Position numbers and translations under genes: made by a program. Source: Serpentinicella alkaliphila (GTDB lineage Bacteria; Bacillota; Clostridia; Peptostreptococcales; Natronincolaceae). Taken from it: a stretch of 64,000 nucleotides of DNA. Each line of letters starts with the position of its first letter. The stretch's first letter is position 1. The notes under the pieces are model-generated. The model was not told the DNA's origin, ran no database searches, and was given only the letters and a program-made list of their open reading frames with translations. Shown here piece after piece: positions 46,050 to 55,140 of the stretch. The stretch lies in NCBI RefSeq assembly GCF_018141405.1, contig NZ_CP058648.1, positions 1,999,001 through 2,063,000 on the forward strand, written 5' to 3'.

Positions 46050-46111
46050 TGGATAAATAATTAGCATAAAATGGACGTTTAATAAATATAAAACTAGTAA
46101 GGATATGATTG

Positions 46112-46139
46112 TCATATTATTATGTAATAATCATATATT
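46112..46139 (+). promoter_or_regulatory. Candidate sigma-E promoter of spoIVA
   Basis: TCATATT (46112-46118) and CATATATT (46132-46139) are 13 bp apart, close to the sigma-E pattern KMATATT - 13-15 bp - CATACAAT. spoIVA is sigma-E dependent in B. subtilis. It sits 57 bp before the gene and after the gpsA terminator. Inferred; the A+T background makes chance matches possible. Confidence 0.45.
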
Positions 46140-46195
46140 TATAATGTTAATAGTATGGATGTCTAACTTTTATCCAGACAAGAGGAGGGAATGTT

Positions 46196-47671
46196 GTGGA
46201 AAAATATAGCATATACAGTGATATAGCACAACGTACACAAGGGGATATTTACATAGGCGTGGTAGGTCCAGTAAGAACGGGAAAATCAACTCTTATAAAG
46301 AGGATGATGGATTTACTTGTTTTACCAAACATTGATAACGCCTATAAAAAGGAAAGAGCTAAGGATGAATTACCACAAAGTGGTGCAGGAAAAACTATTA
46401 CAACTACTGAACCTAAATTTGTTCCTAATGAAGCAGTAGAATTATTCTTAAAAGAAAATGCTTCGTTCAAGTTAAGAATGATTGACTGTGTCGGTTATTT
46501 AGTTGATGGAGCTTTAGGACATCAGGAAAATGGTAGTCCAAGAATGGTAAATACACCATGGTTCGAAAAGCAAATACCTTTTGAAGAGGCAGCGGAAATC
46601 GGAACTAAAAAAGTAATTACAGAGCATTCCACTATTGGTCTAGTGGTAACAACAGATGGCTCAGTGACGGACATCGATAGAAATAGTTATATTAAGGCAG
46701 AGGAAAGAGTTATTAGAGAGCTTAAAGAAATTGATAAGCCATTTGTAATTGTATTAAATACAAAATATCCTCAGTCTGAAGAAGCTCAAACACTGAAAAA
46801 TAGGTTAGAGGAAAAGTATGAAGTATCAGTTGTAGCTAAGGACTGTGCTTTAATGAATGTTGATGACATGAATGAGATTTTAGAATCAGTTTTATTTGAG
46901 TTCCCAATCAATGAAATTAATGTTAACTTACCTGCTTGGGTTGAAAGTATTGAATCTACCCATTGGTTAAAGGGATCAATAGTAAATGGAATTAAGACTA
47001 TGCTTACAAACGTTAGAAAATTAAAAGATATTTCATTATTCGTAAATGGACTAAATGATGTGGAGAATATTGAAAGTGTAGCACTAAAAAATATTAAAAT
47101 GGGTGACGGCTCTGCCCTTGTAGAATTAAAAACAGATAATAACTTATTCTATACAATTCTTAATGAAAAGACAGGATATAACATTGAAGGTGAGCACCAA
47201 TTAATTGGTATGATATCTGAACTATCTAAGGCTAAGAGAGAATATGACAAGGTTGCTAAAGCTCTAGAAGCAGTTAAGACTTTGGGTTATGGTGTTGTAC
47301 CACCATCATTTGACGAACTGACTCTAGAAGAACCTGAAATATTTAGACAAGGAAATCAGTTTGGTGTTAAATTAAGAGCTAACGCTCCTTCACTCCACTT
47401 TATTAGAGCTGATATCAATACTGAGGTCTCACCAGTAGTTGGTACTGAAAAGCAAAGTGAAGAATTAGTTAGATATTTATTAGAAGAGTTCGAACAAAAT
47501 CCAGAAAAAATTTGGGAAACAAATATGTTTGGTAAATCATTACACGACTTAGTAAAAGAACAATTACAAAATAAACTATACTTGATGCCAGAAGACACTA
47601 GAATGAAGCTACAAAAAACTTTACAAAAAATTATTAATGAAGGAAACGGTTTAATAGCTATAATCCTTTAG
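46196..47671 (+). CDS. spoIVA: Stage IV sporulation protein A (SpoIVA)
   Basis: A 491-residue ATPase that polymerises on the forespore surface as the base of the coat. Walker A is GPVRTGKST (about residues 24-32). The conserved block RMIDCVGYLVDGALGH and the C-terminal anchoring end (IINEGNGLIAIIL) are present. GTG start after GAGGAGGG. Expressed in the mother cell; a sigma-E-like promoter lies upstream. Confidence 0.97.
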   Translation: MEKYSIYSDIAQRTQGDIYIGVVGPVRTGKSTLIKRMMDLLVLPNIDNAYKKERAKDELPQSGAGKTITTTEPKFVPNEAVELFLKENASFKLRMIDCVGYLVDGALGHQENGSPRMVNTPWFEKQIPFEEAAEIGTKKVITEHSTIGLVVTTDGSVTDIDRNSYIKAEERVIRELKEIDKPFVIVLNTKYPQSEEAQTLKNRLEEKYEVSVVAKDCALMNVDDMNEILESVLFEFPINEINVNLPAWVESIESTHWLKGSIVNGIKTMLTNVRKLKDISLFVNGLNDVENIESVALKNIKMGDGSALVELKTDNNLFYTILNEKTGYNIEGEHQLIGMISELSKAKREYDKVAKALEAVKTLGYGVVPPSFDELTLEEPEIFRQGNQFGVKLRANAPSLHFIRADINTEVSPVVGTEKQSEELVRYLLEEFEQNPEKIWETNMFGKSLHDLVKEQLQNKLYLMPEDTRMKLQKTLQKIINEGNGLIAIIL

Positions 47672-47684
47672 GTAAGTGTCAATA

Positions 47685-47716
47685 ATTAAACGAGGTAATC
47701 ATTTACCTCGTTTAAT
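47685..47716. repeat. Perfect 14-bp inverted repeat after spoIVA (probable terminator)
   Basis: ATTAAACGAGGTAA and TTACCTCGTTTAAT with a TCAT loop. It lies 13 bp after spoIVA in terminator position, but only AGTTTGC follows, so it lacks a proper T-tract. Confidence 0.7.
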
Positions 47717-47785
47717 AGTTTGCACTAATAATACAACTATTGACAAAGACAATAAGCTCCATTTAAAATTAAATAGTACATTTAA

Positions 47786-47862
47786 CTGGCTGTAGCGCAG
47801 CTTGGTAGCGCGCCAGAATGGGGTTCTGGAGGTCGCAGGTTCAATTCCTGTCAGCCAGACCA
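47786..47862 (+). tRNA. tRNA-Pro (anticodon GGG)
   Basis: A 77-nt cloverleaf: acceptor CTGGCTG/CAGCCAG, D arm GCGC-AGCTTGGTA-GCGC, anticodon arm CCAGA-ATGGGGT-TCTGG with GGG at positions 34-36, a five-base variable region and T arm GCAGG-TTCAATT-CCTGT. The 3' CCA is encoded. It reads CCC/CCT proline codons. A terminator follows. Confidence 0.95.
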
Positions 47863-47892
47863 GTATATTATATTAGATGTAGTTACACTACA

Positions 47893-47934
47893 AAAACCAT
47901 CTAACTAGATTTTCTAGGCAAGGTGGTTTTTTTG
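47893..47934 (+). terminator. Rho-independent terminator after tRNA-Pro
   Basis: AAACCATC pairs with GGTGGTTT (one G-T pair), with an inner CTAG/CTAG stem, followed by T residues. The stretch from here to 48120 holds no other recognised feature. Confidence 0.7.
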
Positions 47935-48120
47935 TTGTCTAGATTAATTGTAAGTAAATATTTTAATTTTTGAAAGATCTAATAATTTATGAAAGAATTT
48001 TATAAACATAAAGGAGTATCTATCATTATTCCGCCATGTAAGATAAATAGAATAGTTTTTTTTGCTTCATAAATTTGAAATGTACTGAATAAGTATATAA
48101 AAAATATATGAGGTGATTCT

Positions 48121-48177
48121 ATGGCATGGCGGTGGAAATTGACTAAACAGGTAAATAGAAGAGGTATGCATGAATGA
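48121..48177 (+). CDS. Short upstream ORF coupled to capA-like gene
   Basis: An 18-codon ORF reading MAWRWKLTKQVNRRGMHE, with AGGTGAT just before its ATG. Its TGA overlaps the ATG of the next gene (ATGA). It is basic and tryptophan-rich for its size. The capA-like gene has only a weak AGAGG of its own, inside this ORF, so translational coupling is plausible. It could also be a chance frame. Confidence 0.45.
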   Translation: MAWRWKLTKQVNRRGMHE

Positions 48178-49295
48178 AGAACTTAAAGATTCTTATACCC
48201 ATACTATGCATGCTAATGATAAGCTCGTTTATAATTATAGGTGAGGGGAAAAGGAGTTTAGAAAGTTATACCAATGTACTAAAAAAAATAGAAGGAACTG
48301 AAATAGGAAAAATTGAAAAGCTAGAAATAGATGAGGTATTAATGGATAACCAAAACGAAGTAGAACTTAGTGTTATGTTGTTAGGTGATGTTTGTCTGGC
48401 AACAAATTTTGGTAATAGAAACAGATTTCATGAAGTTTATGATAATAAGGGTCCAGAATATTTCTTTCAGTATATGCAAGAATACTTTAATAGAGTAGAT
48501 TATGTAATAGCAAATATAGAAAATGTATTTACCGACAGGAAAGAGTATCAAAAGGGAAAAATATATACATATAAAGCAACTACACAGTACTTAGAGGTAA
48601 TAGAAAAAAGTGGAATAACTCATTTAGCAGTTGTAAATAACCATATGCAAGACTATTTACAAGCAGGCTTTGAAGACAGCATAGCATTGCTTGATAAGAA
48701 AGGTATAGCGTGGTTTGGTACAAATGAGTTCACGACTTCTAATATAGAGCTAGGAAATATAAAAGTTGATAAGAAAGAAATAATAGATAAAGAAGGAATT
48801 AGAGTAGGATTACTATCTTATTATGGGTTTAACACCTCCTATGCTACGGATGAAACAATAAACAGAGATGTAACCTATTTAAAAGAAATAGAGGATGTCG
48901 ATTATATTATTTGCTATGTACATTGGGGAGGTCAAGGAGAATATACAGTAACACAAAGACAAAAGGATTATGGTAGAAAATTAATAGATTTTGGTGTTGA
49001 CTTAGTAGTAGGGGGTCATCCCCATGTAGTACAAAAAAATGAAGTTTACAAGGGTAAAACGATTTTTTATAGTCTAGGTGATTTTATGTTTGTAGCTAAA
49101 AATCCACAAAAAGATCCTCATGGTTTAATGGTTGAATTAAAATTAGTAAAAGATATAGATGGTAATATAAAAGAGAAATTTGAGTATTATCCAGTATTAT
49201 GGGGTGGTTCAGAAAAAACAAATCATTATACCCCGAAAGTTGGTTCGCAAAAAGATTTAAATAGTATAATAGATAAGGCTGGATTGAAGAAGTAG
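48174..49295 (+). CDS. CapA family protein (PGA_cap metallophosphoesterase fold)
   Basis: A 373-residue protein with an N-terminal membrane helix (about residues 4-22) and a CapA domain. Signatures are LLGDVCLATNFG, ANIENVFTD, AVVNNHMQDY, YVHWGGQGEYTV and VVGGHPHVVQ, which hold the metal-binding residues of this calcineurin-like fold. CapA proteins are linked to poly-gamma-glutamate or capsule export, but no capB/capC is nearby, so the substrate is unknown. It probably acts outside the membrane. Confidence 0.88.
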   Translation: MKNLKILIPILCMLMISSFIIIGEGKRSLESYTNVLKKIEGTEIGKIEKLEIDEVLMDNQNEVELSVMLLGDVCLATNFGNRNRFHEVYDNKGPEYFFQYMQEYFNRVDYVIANIENVFTDRKEYQKGKIYTYKATTQYLEVIEKSGITHLAVVNNHMQDYLQAGFEDSIALLDKKGIAWFGTNEFTTSNIELGNIKVDKKEIIDKEGIRVGLLSYYGFNTSYATDETINRDVTYLKEIEDVDYIICYVHWGGQGEYTVTQRQKDYGRKLIDFGVDLVVGGHPHVVQKNEVYKGKTIFYSLGDFMFVAKNPQKDPHGLMVELKLVKDIDGNIKEKFEYYPVLWGGSEKTNHYTPKVGSQKDLNSIIDKAGLKK

Positions 49296-49316
49296 CACTG
49301 GACTACTTCTTTTTTA
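49287..49316 (+). terminator. Rho-independent terminator of the capA-like gene
   Basis: AAGAAGTAG pairs with CTACTTCTT around CACTGGA, then TTTTT. The 5' arm contains the stop codon TAG (49293-49295). Confidence 0.9.
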
Positions 49317-49442
49317 ATTTGAGATAGAATTTATGTATTAATATATAGGTGGAGTTTGAAGATTGGTATTACAATAAAATAGTTATTTATATAGACAAGA
49401 GTTCATATAATTAGTATAAATTTGTATGGAGGAGATATGTCT

Positions 49443-49802
49443 ATGTCTTTATTAACAACTCAATATATATCTATAATTTGGAGCTCAATACCACTACTTT
49501 TGATTACTGTATATTTAGCAAAAGTGCTGATCTTTAGAAAAATGAAAGATGTAATAGTCACTGTAATATCCTTAGCATCTTATCTCACATTCCATTTGAT
49601 ATTTTATTTAATTACAACCAATGGTGGAGATTATAATTTTTTAACTGTTAAAATACTAAAAACAATTATGCCTATTATTATTTTAATTCCAGTTATAGAT
49701 TACGAAGATAAAAGGTATTTTGCCTTTATCAAATGGTTTGCCATGAATAGTTTTTTATACTGCATGTGGATAATTGAAAAAATTTTGATAGGGATAGAGT
49801 AA
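49443..49802 (+). CDS. Hypothetical four-helix membrane protein
   Basis: About 119 residues, family not recognised. Four hydrophobic segments (about 8-26, 36-56, 68-84, 95-112) with short charged loops; no conserved catalytic residues. ATG 49443 is seven bases after GGAGGAGA. In-frame TTG 49422 and ATG 49437 precede or touch the ribosome binding site. It stands alone between terminators. Confidence 0.6.
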   Translation: MSLLTTQYISIIWSSIPLLLITVYLAKVLIFRKMKDVIVTVISLASYLTFHLIFYLITTNGGDYNFLTVKILKTIMPIIILIPVIDYEDKRYFAFIKWFAMNSFLYCMWIIEKILIGIE

Positions 49803-49836
49803 TACTTTAGGTACTAAATAATTCAGATCTTCAATT

Positions 49837-49875
49837 AAGCCTATATTTAGTCGAATATAGGTTTTCATTTTTTTC
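49837..49875 (+). terminator. Rho-independent terminator after the 49443 gene
   Basis: CCTATATT pairs with AATATAGG around TAGTCG, followed by TTTTCATTTTTTT. Confidence 0.8.
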
Positions 49876-49968
49876 ATACATATTTTCAAGAGTTGAGAAA
49901 TATCGAATAATTTATACCACATATGAAATAATTAAAAAAGATGATGAAGCATGAAAGGAGATTTAGTA

Positions 49969-50310
49969 ATGGATGTTGTAAAGCTGCCATATAAAACTAT
50001 TATATATATTCCGCTAAAGGACGGTCATAATAAGGCGTTGTCTCAAATTGCAATAGATATATTATTAGAGGAGTGCTTGAAGCAACTGATTTCATTGGGC
50101 CATGGGGCAACTGTTATAGATGGAATGGGATATTGGGAGGAACAATTATCAGGTGCTATTACTAGTTCTAAAACAAAACTAATTATTTGTTATGTAGCAG
50201 ATATTAAAAAGGCAGAGGTGTTAATTCTTAAACTTGCTTTATGGGTTAAAGAAACAACTGATTCGGAGGCAATTTGCTTTGAAATAAATAACTGTTTGTA
50301 CATCGTATAG
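49969..50310 (+). CDS. Hypothetical protein
   Basis: About 113 residues, family not recognised. It looks like a small alpha/beta fold (TIIYIPLKDGHNKAL ... KTKLIICYVADI ... SEAICFEINNCLYIV) without membrane helices. ATG 49969 is chosen because AAAGGAG lies about nine bases before; an ATG at 49951 lies before that site. It is possibly monocistronic. The 244 bp after it show no convincing gene or terminator. Confidence 0.55.
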   Translation: MDVVKLPYKTIIYIPLKDGHNKALSQIAIDILLEECLKQLISLGHGATVIDGMGYWEEQLSGAITSSKTKLIICYVADIKKAEVLILKLALWVKETTDSEAICFEINNCLYIV

Positions 50311-50554
50311 CTAACTACCAATAGTATTCTTGGATGGAGAGAGATATATTTATATATAAGTAAATATTGATGTTGGTACAAACTGGAATATATTGTATAA
50401 TTAAAGTGTATGAAAATACTTTAACCAAAAATGATTTAAGAAAAATAGAAAAATATTGCATTAATACAGTGAATATATAATAATACTGACCATTTTATAC
50501 TATAACTTTTTAAATAAAAGCAAGTTAATAATTATAAATCAAGGAGGAATTATT

Positions 50555-51805
50555 ATGGAAACGAAAGAGGTAAACATCAATAGGTGGTCAGTTGTTTTAG
50601 GTGGCGTTATTGTGCAGTTTTGTTTAGGGGCTCTCTATACTTGGAGTGTTTTTCAAAAACCAATACAACAAATGTTCGGCTGGTCATCATCTGAGGTTTC
50701 CCTGGCGTTTTCAATTAATCTAGCTATAATTCCTATACTGATGATTGTTGCAGGACGACTCCTTCCGAAATATGGGCCAACGAGAATGGTACTATTAGGA
50801 GCAGGAGTATTGTCCTTAGGTTTAGTAGTTTCATCCAGAACAACCTCTTTAGGGATGTTATATTTAGGATATGGGGTATTAGGTGGAGCAGGAATAGGTA
50901 TTGCATATGGAATTCCTATAGCTACATGTGTTAAATGGTTCCCAGATAAACGGGGTATGATTTCGGGGCTAGCAGTTGCGGGATTTGGACTGGGTTCTGT
51001 TTTCTATGCACCCGTTGCGACTAAGTTAGTTGAAAGCTATGGTCCACTAAATACTTTTTTTATGCAAGCAATATATACCATAATTGGAGTTATAATTGGG
51101 GGAAGACTATTAAAGGCTGCTCCAGATGGATATGTTCCTGATGGATGGGTTCCTCCGGTTCAAAAGGCAGGAGTATCAAATAAAACTGAATATAATTTTA
51201 CTCCAAAGGAAATGTTGAAAACTAAAGAATATTACTTCCTATTGATTATTTATACTTTTGCAAATATAGCGGGTTTAATGATTATTGGCCATGCGTCTCC
51301 TATTGGACAGCAGGTAGCTAAGTTAACACCGATTGAAGCAGGTTCAATTGTAAGTATACTAGCCATGGTAAATACAGCAGGAAGAATGTTCTGGGGAACT
51401 CTTTCTGATAAAATAGGCAGAGTTAAAGTTGTATTCATTATGTATTTAATAAGTGCAGCAACAATGTTTAGCATGAATTCCTTAGGTAGTTACTGGTTAT
51501 ATGCTTTAGGGGTAGCCCTTGTTGCATTTTGTTTTGGTGGTGCTATGGGTACATTTCCTTCGGTTGCAGCAGACTTTTATGGTGCTAAATATGTTGGTAT
51601 GAATTATGGTTTTATATTTTTAGCTTATAGCTTAGGAGCTATTATAGGGCCAAGATTAGCTTCAGTTGTTGTTGAGAGCTCAGGTGGTAGCTATGAAATG
51701 GCATTTTTGATAACCGGTGGATTATGTACAATAGGGGCTGTTATGAGCCTATTTGCTAAGCCTCCTAAGGCACCTAATTTTATTGAGGAGAAAGTCCCTA
51801 GTTAA
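50555..51805 (+). CDS. OFA family MFS transporter (oxalate/formate antiporter-like)
   Basis: A 416-residue major facilitator with 12 predicted helices. Typical OFA segments: GGVIVQFCLGALYTWSVFQ at the start, GYGVLGGAGIGIAYG and the motif GMISGLAVAGFGLGS in the N-half, and GRMFWGTLSDKIGRVKV in the C-half. OFA members exchange small carboxylates such as oxalate/formate; the substrate here is not predictable. ATG after AAGGAGG. Confidence 0.9.
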   Translation: METKEVNINRWSVVLGGVIVQFCLGALYTWSVFQKPIQQMFGWSSSEVSLAFSINLAIIPILMIVAGRLLPKYGPTRMVLLGAGVLSLGLVVSSRTTSLGMLYLGYGVLGGAGIGIAYGIPIATCVKWFPDKRGMISGLAVAGFGLGSVFYAPVATKLVESYGPLNTFFMQAIYTIIGVIIGGRLLKAAPDGYVPDGWVPPVQKAGVSNKTEYNFTPKEMLKTKEYYFLLIIYTFANIAGLMIIGHASPIGQQVAKLTPIEAGSIVSILAMVNTAGRMFWGTLSDKIGRVKVVFIMYLISAATMFSMNSLGSYWLYALGVALVAFCFGGAMGTFPSVAADFYGAKYVGMNYGFIFLAYSLGAIIGPRLASVVVESSGGSYEMAFLITGGLCTIGAVMSLFAKPPKAPNFIEEKVPS

Positions 51806-51864
51806 TTATTGTGCTAACTACTAGTTGAGAAATTTATTTATATAAGTACTAATAACAATATGAA

Positions 51865-51894
51865 AAGCCCTTACATGATACTTAGTAAGGGCTT
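51865..51894 (+). terminator. Inverted repeat after the OFA transporter (probable terminator)
   Basis: AAGCCCTTAC pairs with GTAAGGGCTT around a 10-base loop. The tail ATATCTTAG is T-poor, so termination is likely but not certain. Confidence 0.6.
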
Positions 51895-51991
51895 ATATCT
51901 TAGTAGAAGATTAAGCAATAGAATTATTTGTATAAGGGATATAATTATATTAATGTATAGTTAGTTAAATATTACCATAAAACTTTAAATA

Positions 51992-53674
51992 CATGAGTTA
52001 TGCAGTTCGTGTAAATAAATGTAAATAAGACTGATGTATCGTATATTATAATATACTAAAAAATATTTTTGTTTTATATGTCTTGAAATAGCAAAAAAGA
52101 CTTGACTTTTTAAACCCGCCCCAATAATCAAAGTGAATGGTATTAATAGCCATTACTCTTGATGAATGGGTGATAAATATGACTCTTGGGAAACCGAAAT
52201 ATAGAAATTTACAACAAGGAAATGGGGGCGGAACGCCAGTTTTAAAAGCAATTTGGGATAAATTTGATTTTTCACTTCTGCTTACGCAATCGGGTATTGT
52301 AAAACGTAATGGTGTACCCACTTGGCTTATTGCTTTTGCTTATGTGGTAGGACTTATTGCTAATAAAAATTCTGTCTCACGTATTTCTGATTATGCTACT
52401 AAGGATAGCTTATTACAACCGATGTTTCGGAATCTTAAAATGGCTCATATACCTTTAGCCGCTTTTTTACAACTGATTATAATTGGGGTTTATTTAGTTT
52501 TAAAAGAGTACAAAGACTACAACAAGAAGAAGAAACTGCATTTACTGAAGGAGATGTTATTGTACTTGATGATACAAAGGTGGCTCATGCCCATGGAAAG
52601 AAAATCCCTTTCCTTTGTTGGTTATATGATAGCTCCATTAAAATAAATATCTGGTGTATGAATATAGTTGCTACAACTGTTGTATTAAAGAACGGACTTA
52701 AATATCCATTGTTTTGGCGTATTTGGCGTAAGGTAGAAAATAGCGATGAAAAACAGACAAAAATAGATCTTTCAAAAGAAATGCTAATGGATATTCGCCG
52801 GATTTACACAGGGGTACTATGGGTTGCCATGGACCGTCGGTTTTTATGCAAAGACTTTTTTAATTGGCTCACAGATCATCAATATGATTGGGTTACTAAG
52901 GCAAAACGTAATACAGCACTTTATCGAAAAGAAATTGAGAATATTACAGGCCGAGAACGCTTTATCCCTGTAAAGCCTTCAATGCTTATTAAAGAAGTTT
53001 TTTTCAAACTTCTTATTAGTGGTGCCAAAGATAAAGTAAGTGCTATATCCATACCTAATATTTATATCAAGTTACCCTACCGTTTAGTTGGAAAGCAGGG
53101 TAAAGTAGTAACTAAGTATCGTTATACGCCTATTGCAGCAGTTGTAGCTACAAGACTCAAAGAAGATACTGAAATGATGAAGGATGAATTTGAGAAAAAC
53201 AAAGAGGTTGCAGCTACATATCGTGGGGCTTACCTTTTGATTAGTAATAGGGTCGATAATCCTGAAGAAGCTTTAGATGCATATATTAAGCGTTGGAGCA
53301 TTGAGGTTTTTTTTAGAACTGCAAAACAAGAACTGGGGTTGAATTCTTGCCACTCAACGTCGGAAAGTCATCATTACGCCCATATTGAGCTCATTTTTAC
53401 AGCAGAAACTTTACTTGTCTATGCAAGATGGGAACTCAATAATAAAGGCGCTGAAGAAGGCTTCACCCACGGCGAAATGGTCCGAAACTTTTTCAACGCC
53501 ACATACCGTATCGTTATAAAAGCACAGCAATGCTTTCAAACTATACAAGTACATTTTGACACAGAAGTTAGGCAATTTGCAAGACTTATTGATAAATTTT
53601 GGCCGAAGAATTTATTGTTAGGTTGGTTTACTGTGCAAAATTCCCAGTATATGGAGTCAACTGCATAACTCATG
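51992..53674 (+). mobile_element. IS4-family insertion sequence with perfect 16-bp terminal repeats
   Basis: Terminal inverted repeats CATGAGTTATGCAGTT (51992-52007) and its exact complement at 53659-53674. TAAATA flanks both ends (51986-51991 and 53675-53680), a probable 6-bp target duplication. The 1683-bp element carries one transposase gene broken by a single frameshift. It is inserted just upstream of the ASCH/PUA-like gene at 53703, whose ribosome binding site lies outside the element. Confidence 0.93.
52179..53668 (+). pseudogene. IS4-family DDE transposase (single frameshift)
   Basis: The N-terminal frame (LQQGNGGGTPVLKAIWDKF ...) runs to near 52480. There one base, probably an A in ATTATAATTGG, seems lost. 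The rest reads NWGLFSFKRVQRLQQEEE then VIVLDDTKVAHAHGKK in another frame. Catalytic residues are all present: DDT, the Asp in WVAMDRRFL, and the Glu in YIKRWSIEVFFRTAK, an exact Y-(2)-R-(3)-E-(6)-K IS4 signature. The start could also be ATG 52137. No slippery heptamer is seen, so mutation rather than programmed frameshifting is likely. Confidence 0.88.
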
Positions 53675-53702
53675 TAAATAATAAACTAAAGGAGAATGTT
53701 AT

Positions 53703-54158
53703 ATGGTACACTTAGTATATTGTGATAATAAAGAGAAGGTTTTAGATAAAATTATAAGAGGCACTAAAACTATGATTATTAGAGGTGCAGCTGGAAGGAA
53801 AATCCCACATAGCAGAGTTTTTGAAGGTGAAACCTTGTACTTTATTACTAGAGGAACAGGCAAAATTACTGCTACAGCCAATGTGAATAATGTTCAGAAT
53901 TATGTTAAATTATCAGACAACGAGATAATAACTATTTTAGAAGATAATCAAAGAAAGCTTAATTTAAGTGAAAAGGAAAAACAAAGATGGCATAAGAAGT
54001 GTCTATGCCTAGTGGAAATAAGTGATATAAAAGAAATTTCTCCTTTAGAATTCGACCATCAAAGCAATATGGATGATTGGCTAATTGTAGATAAAATTGA
54101 AGATGTTGTTGTAGGTACGAGTATTCCATATAATTATGATAATTCCAAGTTTAAATAA
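53703..54158 (+). CDS. Conserved protein with ASCH/PUA-like domain
   Basis: A 151-residue soluble protein. The segment TKTMIIRGAAGRKIPHSRV followed by EGETLYFITRGTGKITATA has the basic patch and strand order of ASCH/PUA-like RNA-binding folds. The C-terminal DDWLIVDKIEDV is also familiar from clostridial homologues of unknown function. Assignment to the fold is an impression. ATG after AAAGGAGAA. The IS4 element ends 28 bp upstream, so the original promoter may have been displaced. Confidence 0.6.
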   Translation: MVHLVYCDNKEKVLDKIIRGTKTMIIRGAAGRKIPHSRVFEGETLYFITRGTGKITATANVNNVQNYVKLSDNEIITILEDNQRKLNLSEKEKQRWHKKCLCLVEISDIKEISPLEFDHQSNMDDWLIVDKIEDVVVGTSIPYNYDNSKFK

Positions 54159-54198
54159 AACAAGTTACTAGATTGTGAATGTGGAGGATATTTTATTA

Positions 54199-54693
54199 AT
54201 GAATATTAGAGAAATAACAGAAACTGATGCAGAGAAGTATTTAAAAATGTTAATAAGCTTAGATAATGAAACGGAAAATATGATGTTTGAACCAGGAGAA
54301 CGTAAAGTAACAATAAATGATATGAAAAATAGAATAATAGATAGTTTGAGTAGAGGATCATTAATTTTAGTAGCTGAACAGGACTATGAGATAGTAGGAT
54401 TTTTATCTGCTGAAAGGGGATTTGCAAATAGAATAAAGCATAGCGCATATATAGTCACTGGCATATTAGAAAATTATAGGGGGATGGGGATTGGAAAGCA
54501 GTTATTTCTAAAATTAGATGAATGGGCTATGAAAAACGGCATTACAAGATTAGAACTAACCGTGATGAAGCATAATGAAAGTGCAATGAAATTATATGAA
54601 AATAAAGGGTTTAAGATAGAGGGAATAAAAGAAAGGTCTTTAGTTATTAATGGTAAATATATAGATGAATTTTATATGGCGAAGTTATTCTAG
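54199..54693 (+). CDS. GNAT family N-acetyltransferase
   Basis: About 164 residues. It has the GNAT core with acetyl-CoA-binding ILENYRGMGIGKQLFLKL (motif A, R/Q-x-x-G-x-G/A) and motif B LTVMKHNESAMKLYENKGF. The ending RSLVINGKYIDEFYM is typical of RimJ/RimL-like or small-molecule acetyltransferases. ATG 54199 is chosen because GTGGAGGAT lies about nine bases before it; a GTG at 54175 precedes that site. Substrate unknown. Confidence 0.85.
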   Translation: MNIREITETDAEKYLKMLISLDNETENMMFEPGERKVTINDMKNRIIDSLSRGSLILVAEQDYEIVGFLSAERGFANRIKHSAYIVTGILENYRGMGIGKQLFLKLDEWAMKNGITRLELTVMKHNESAMKLYENKGFKIEGIKERSLVINGKYIDEFYMAKLF

Positions 54694-54706
54694 TATTTTT
54701 GTATTG

Positions 54707-54853
54707 CTAACTAGGACTGTTTTGTTTTAAGTATTCTATGTCTTTAGTAAAAGCTATTCCAGTAAAAAGTTCCTTAAGAATAAGCTTAATAATCCATAGG
54801 AAAGAAATAGAGAAAATTATTATAATTATTATATTTAAATAATTCGGTAGCAT
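54707..54853 (-). CDS. Small membrane protein (48 residues, candidate)
   Basis: A minus-strand ORF starting ATG-CTA-CCG at 54853, preceded by GAAAGG about six bases upstream. The protein is mostly one membrane helix (LNIIIIIIFSISFLWIIKLI) followed by a short polar tail. It is convergent with the GNAT gene. A+T-rich sequence makes hydrophobic frames common, so confidence is modest. Confidence 0.4.
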   Translation of the reverse strand: MLPNYLNIIIIIIFSISFLWIIKLILKELFTGIAFTKDIEYLKQNSPS

Positions 54854-54909
54854 AAAAGGCCTTTCAATAAAGGTAGTAGTTTAATAATATTCTATCCATA
54901 AATATTTAG

Positions 54910-54946
54910 ATTAGCAAAAAACAAAACCTCAATAATATGAGGTGTT
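54910..54946 (-). terminator. Rho-independent terminator on the minus strand
   Basis: On the minus strand ACCTCA pairs with TGAGGT around a six-base loop and is followed by TTTTGTTTTTT. It lies 18 bp after the stop of the 59-residue minus-strand gene and supports that gene being real. Confidence 0.75.
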
Positions 54947-54960
54947 GAAAGTAGTAATCT

Positions 54961-55140
54961 TTATTTTATATTATAGGTCAGGTAATTAATCAATTCATGT
55001 AATGTAATATATGAATTAGTTTTTCTATCGGTAATTCCAATCTCCTTTGTTTCCTTTGAAATATTTACTTCAATATAAGGCTTTGAAATTATCGTACTGA
55101 CTATCTGAGAAATAAGCTGGTACTTAGGGCTATCGTTCAT
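54961..55140 (-). CDS. Small hypothetical protein (59 residues)
   Basis: An unbroken minus-strand ORF from ATG 55140 to TAA 54961, with AGGAGG (55149-55154) eight bases before the start and a terminator just after the stop. The protein is polar and strand-like (KPYIEVNISKETKEIGITD) with a helical end (TLHELINYLTYNIK). No family recognised. Signal order (ribosome binding site, ORF, terminator) argues it is expressed. The rest of 54694-55275 shows no other feature. Confidence 0.7.
   Translation of the reverse strand: MNDSPKYQLISQIVSTIISKPYIEVNISKETKEIGITDRKTNSYITLHELINYLTYNIK

Noticed and set aside
52137-52646. Programmed frameshift in the IS4-family transposase
   Set aside because: No A-rich slippery heptamer or downstream structure is visible at the frame change, and IS4 elements normally encode one frame.
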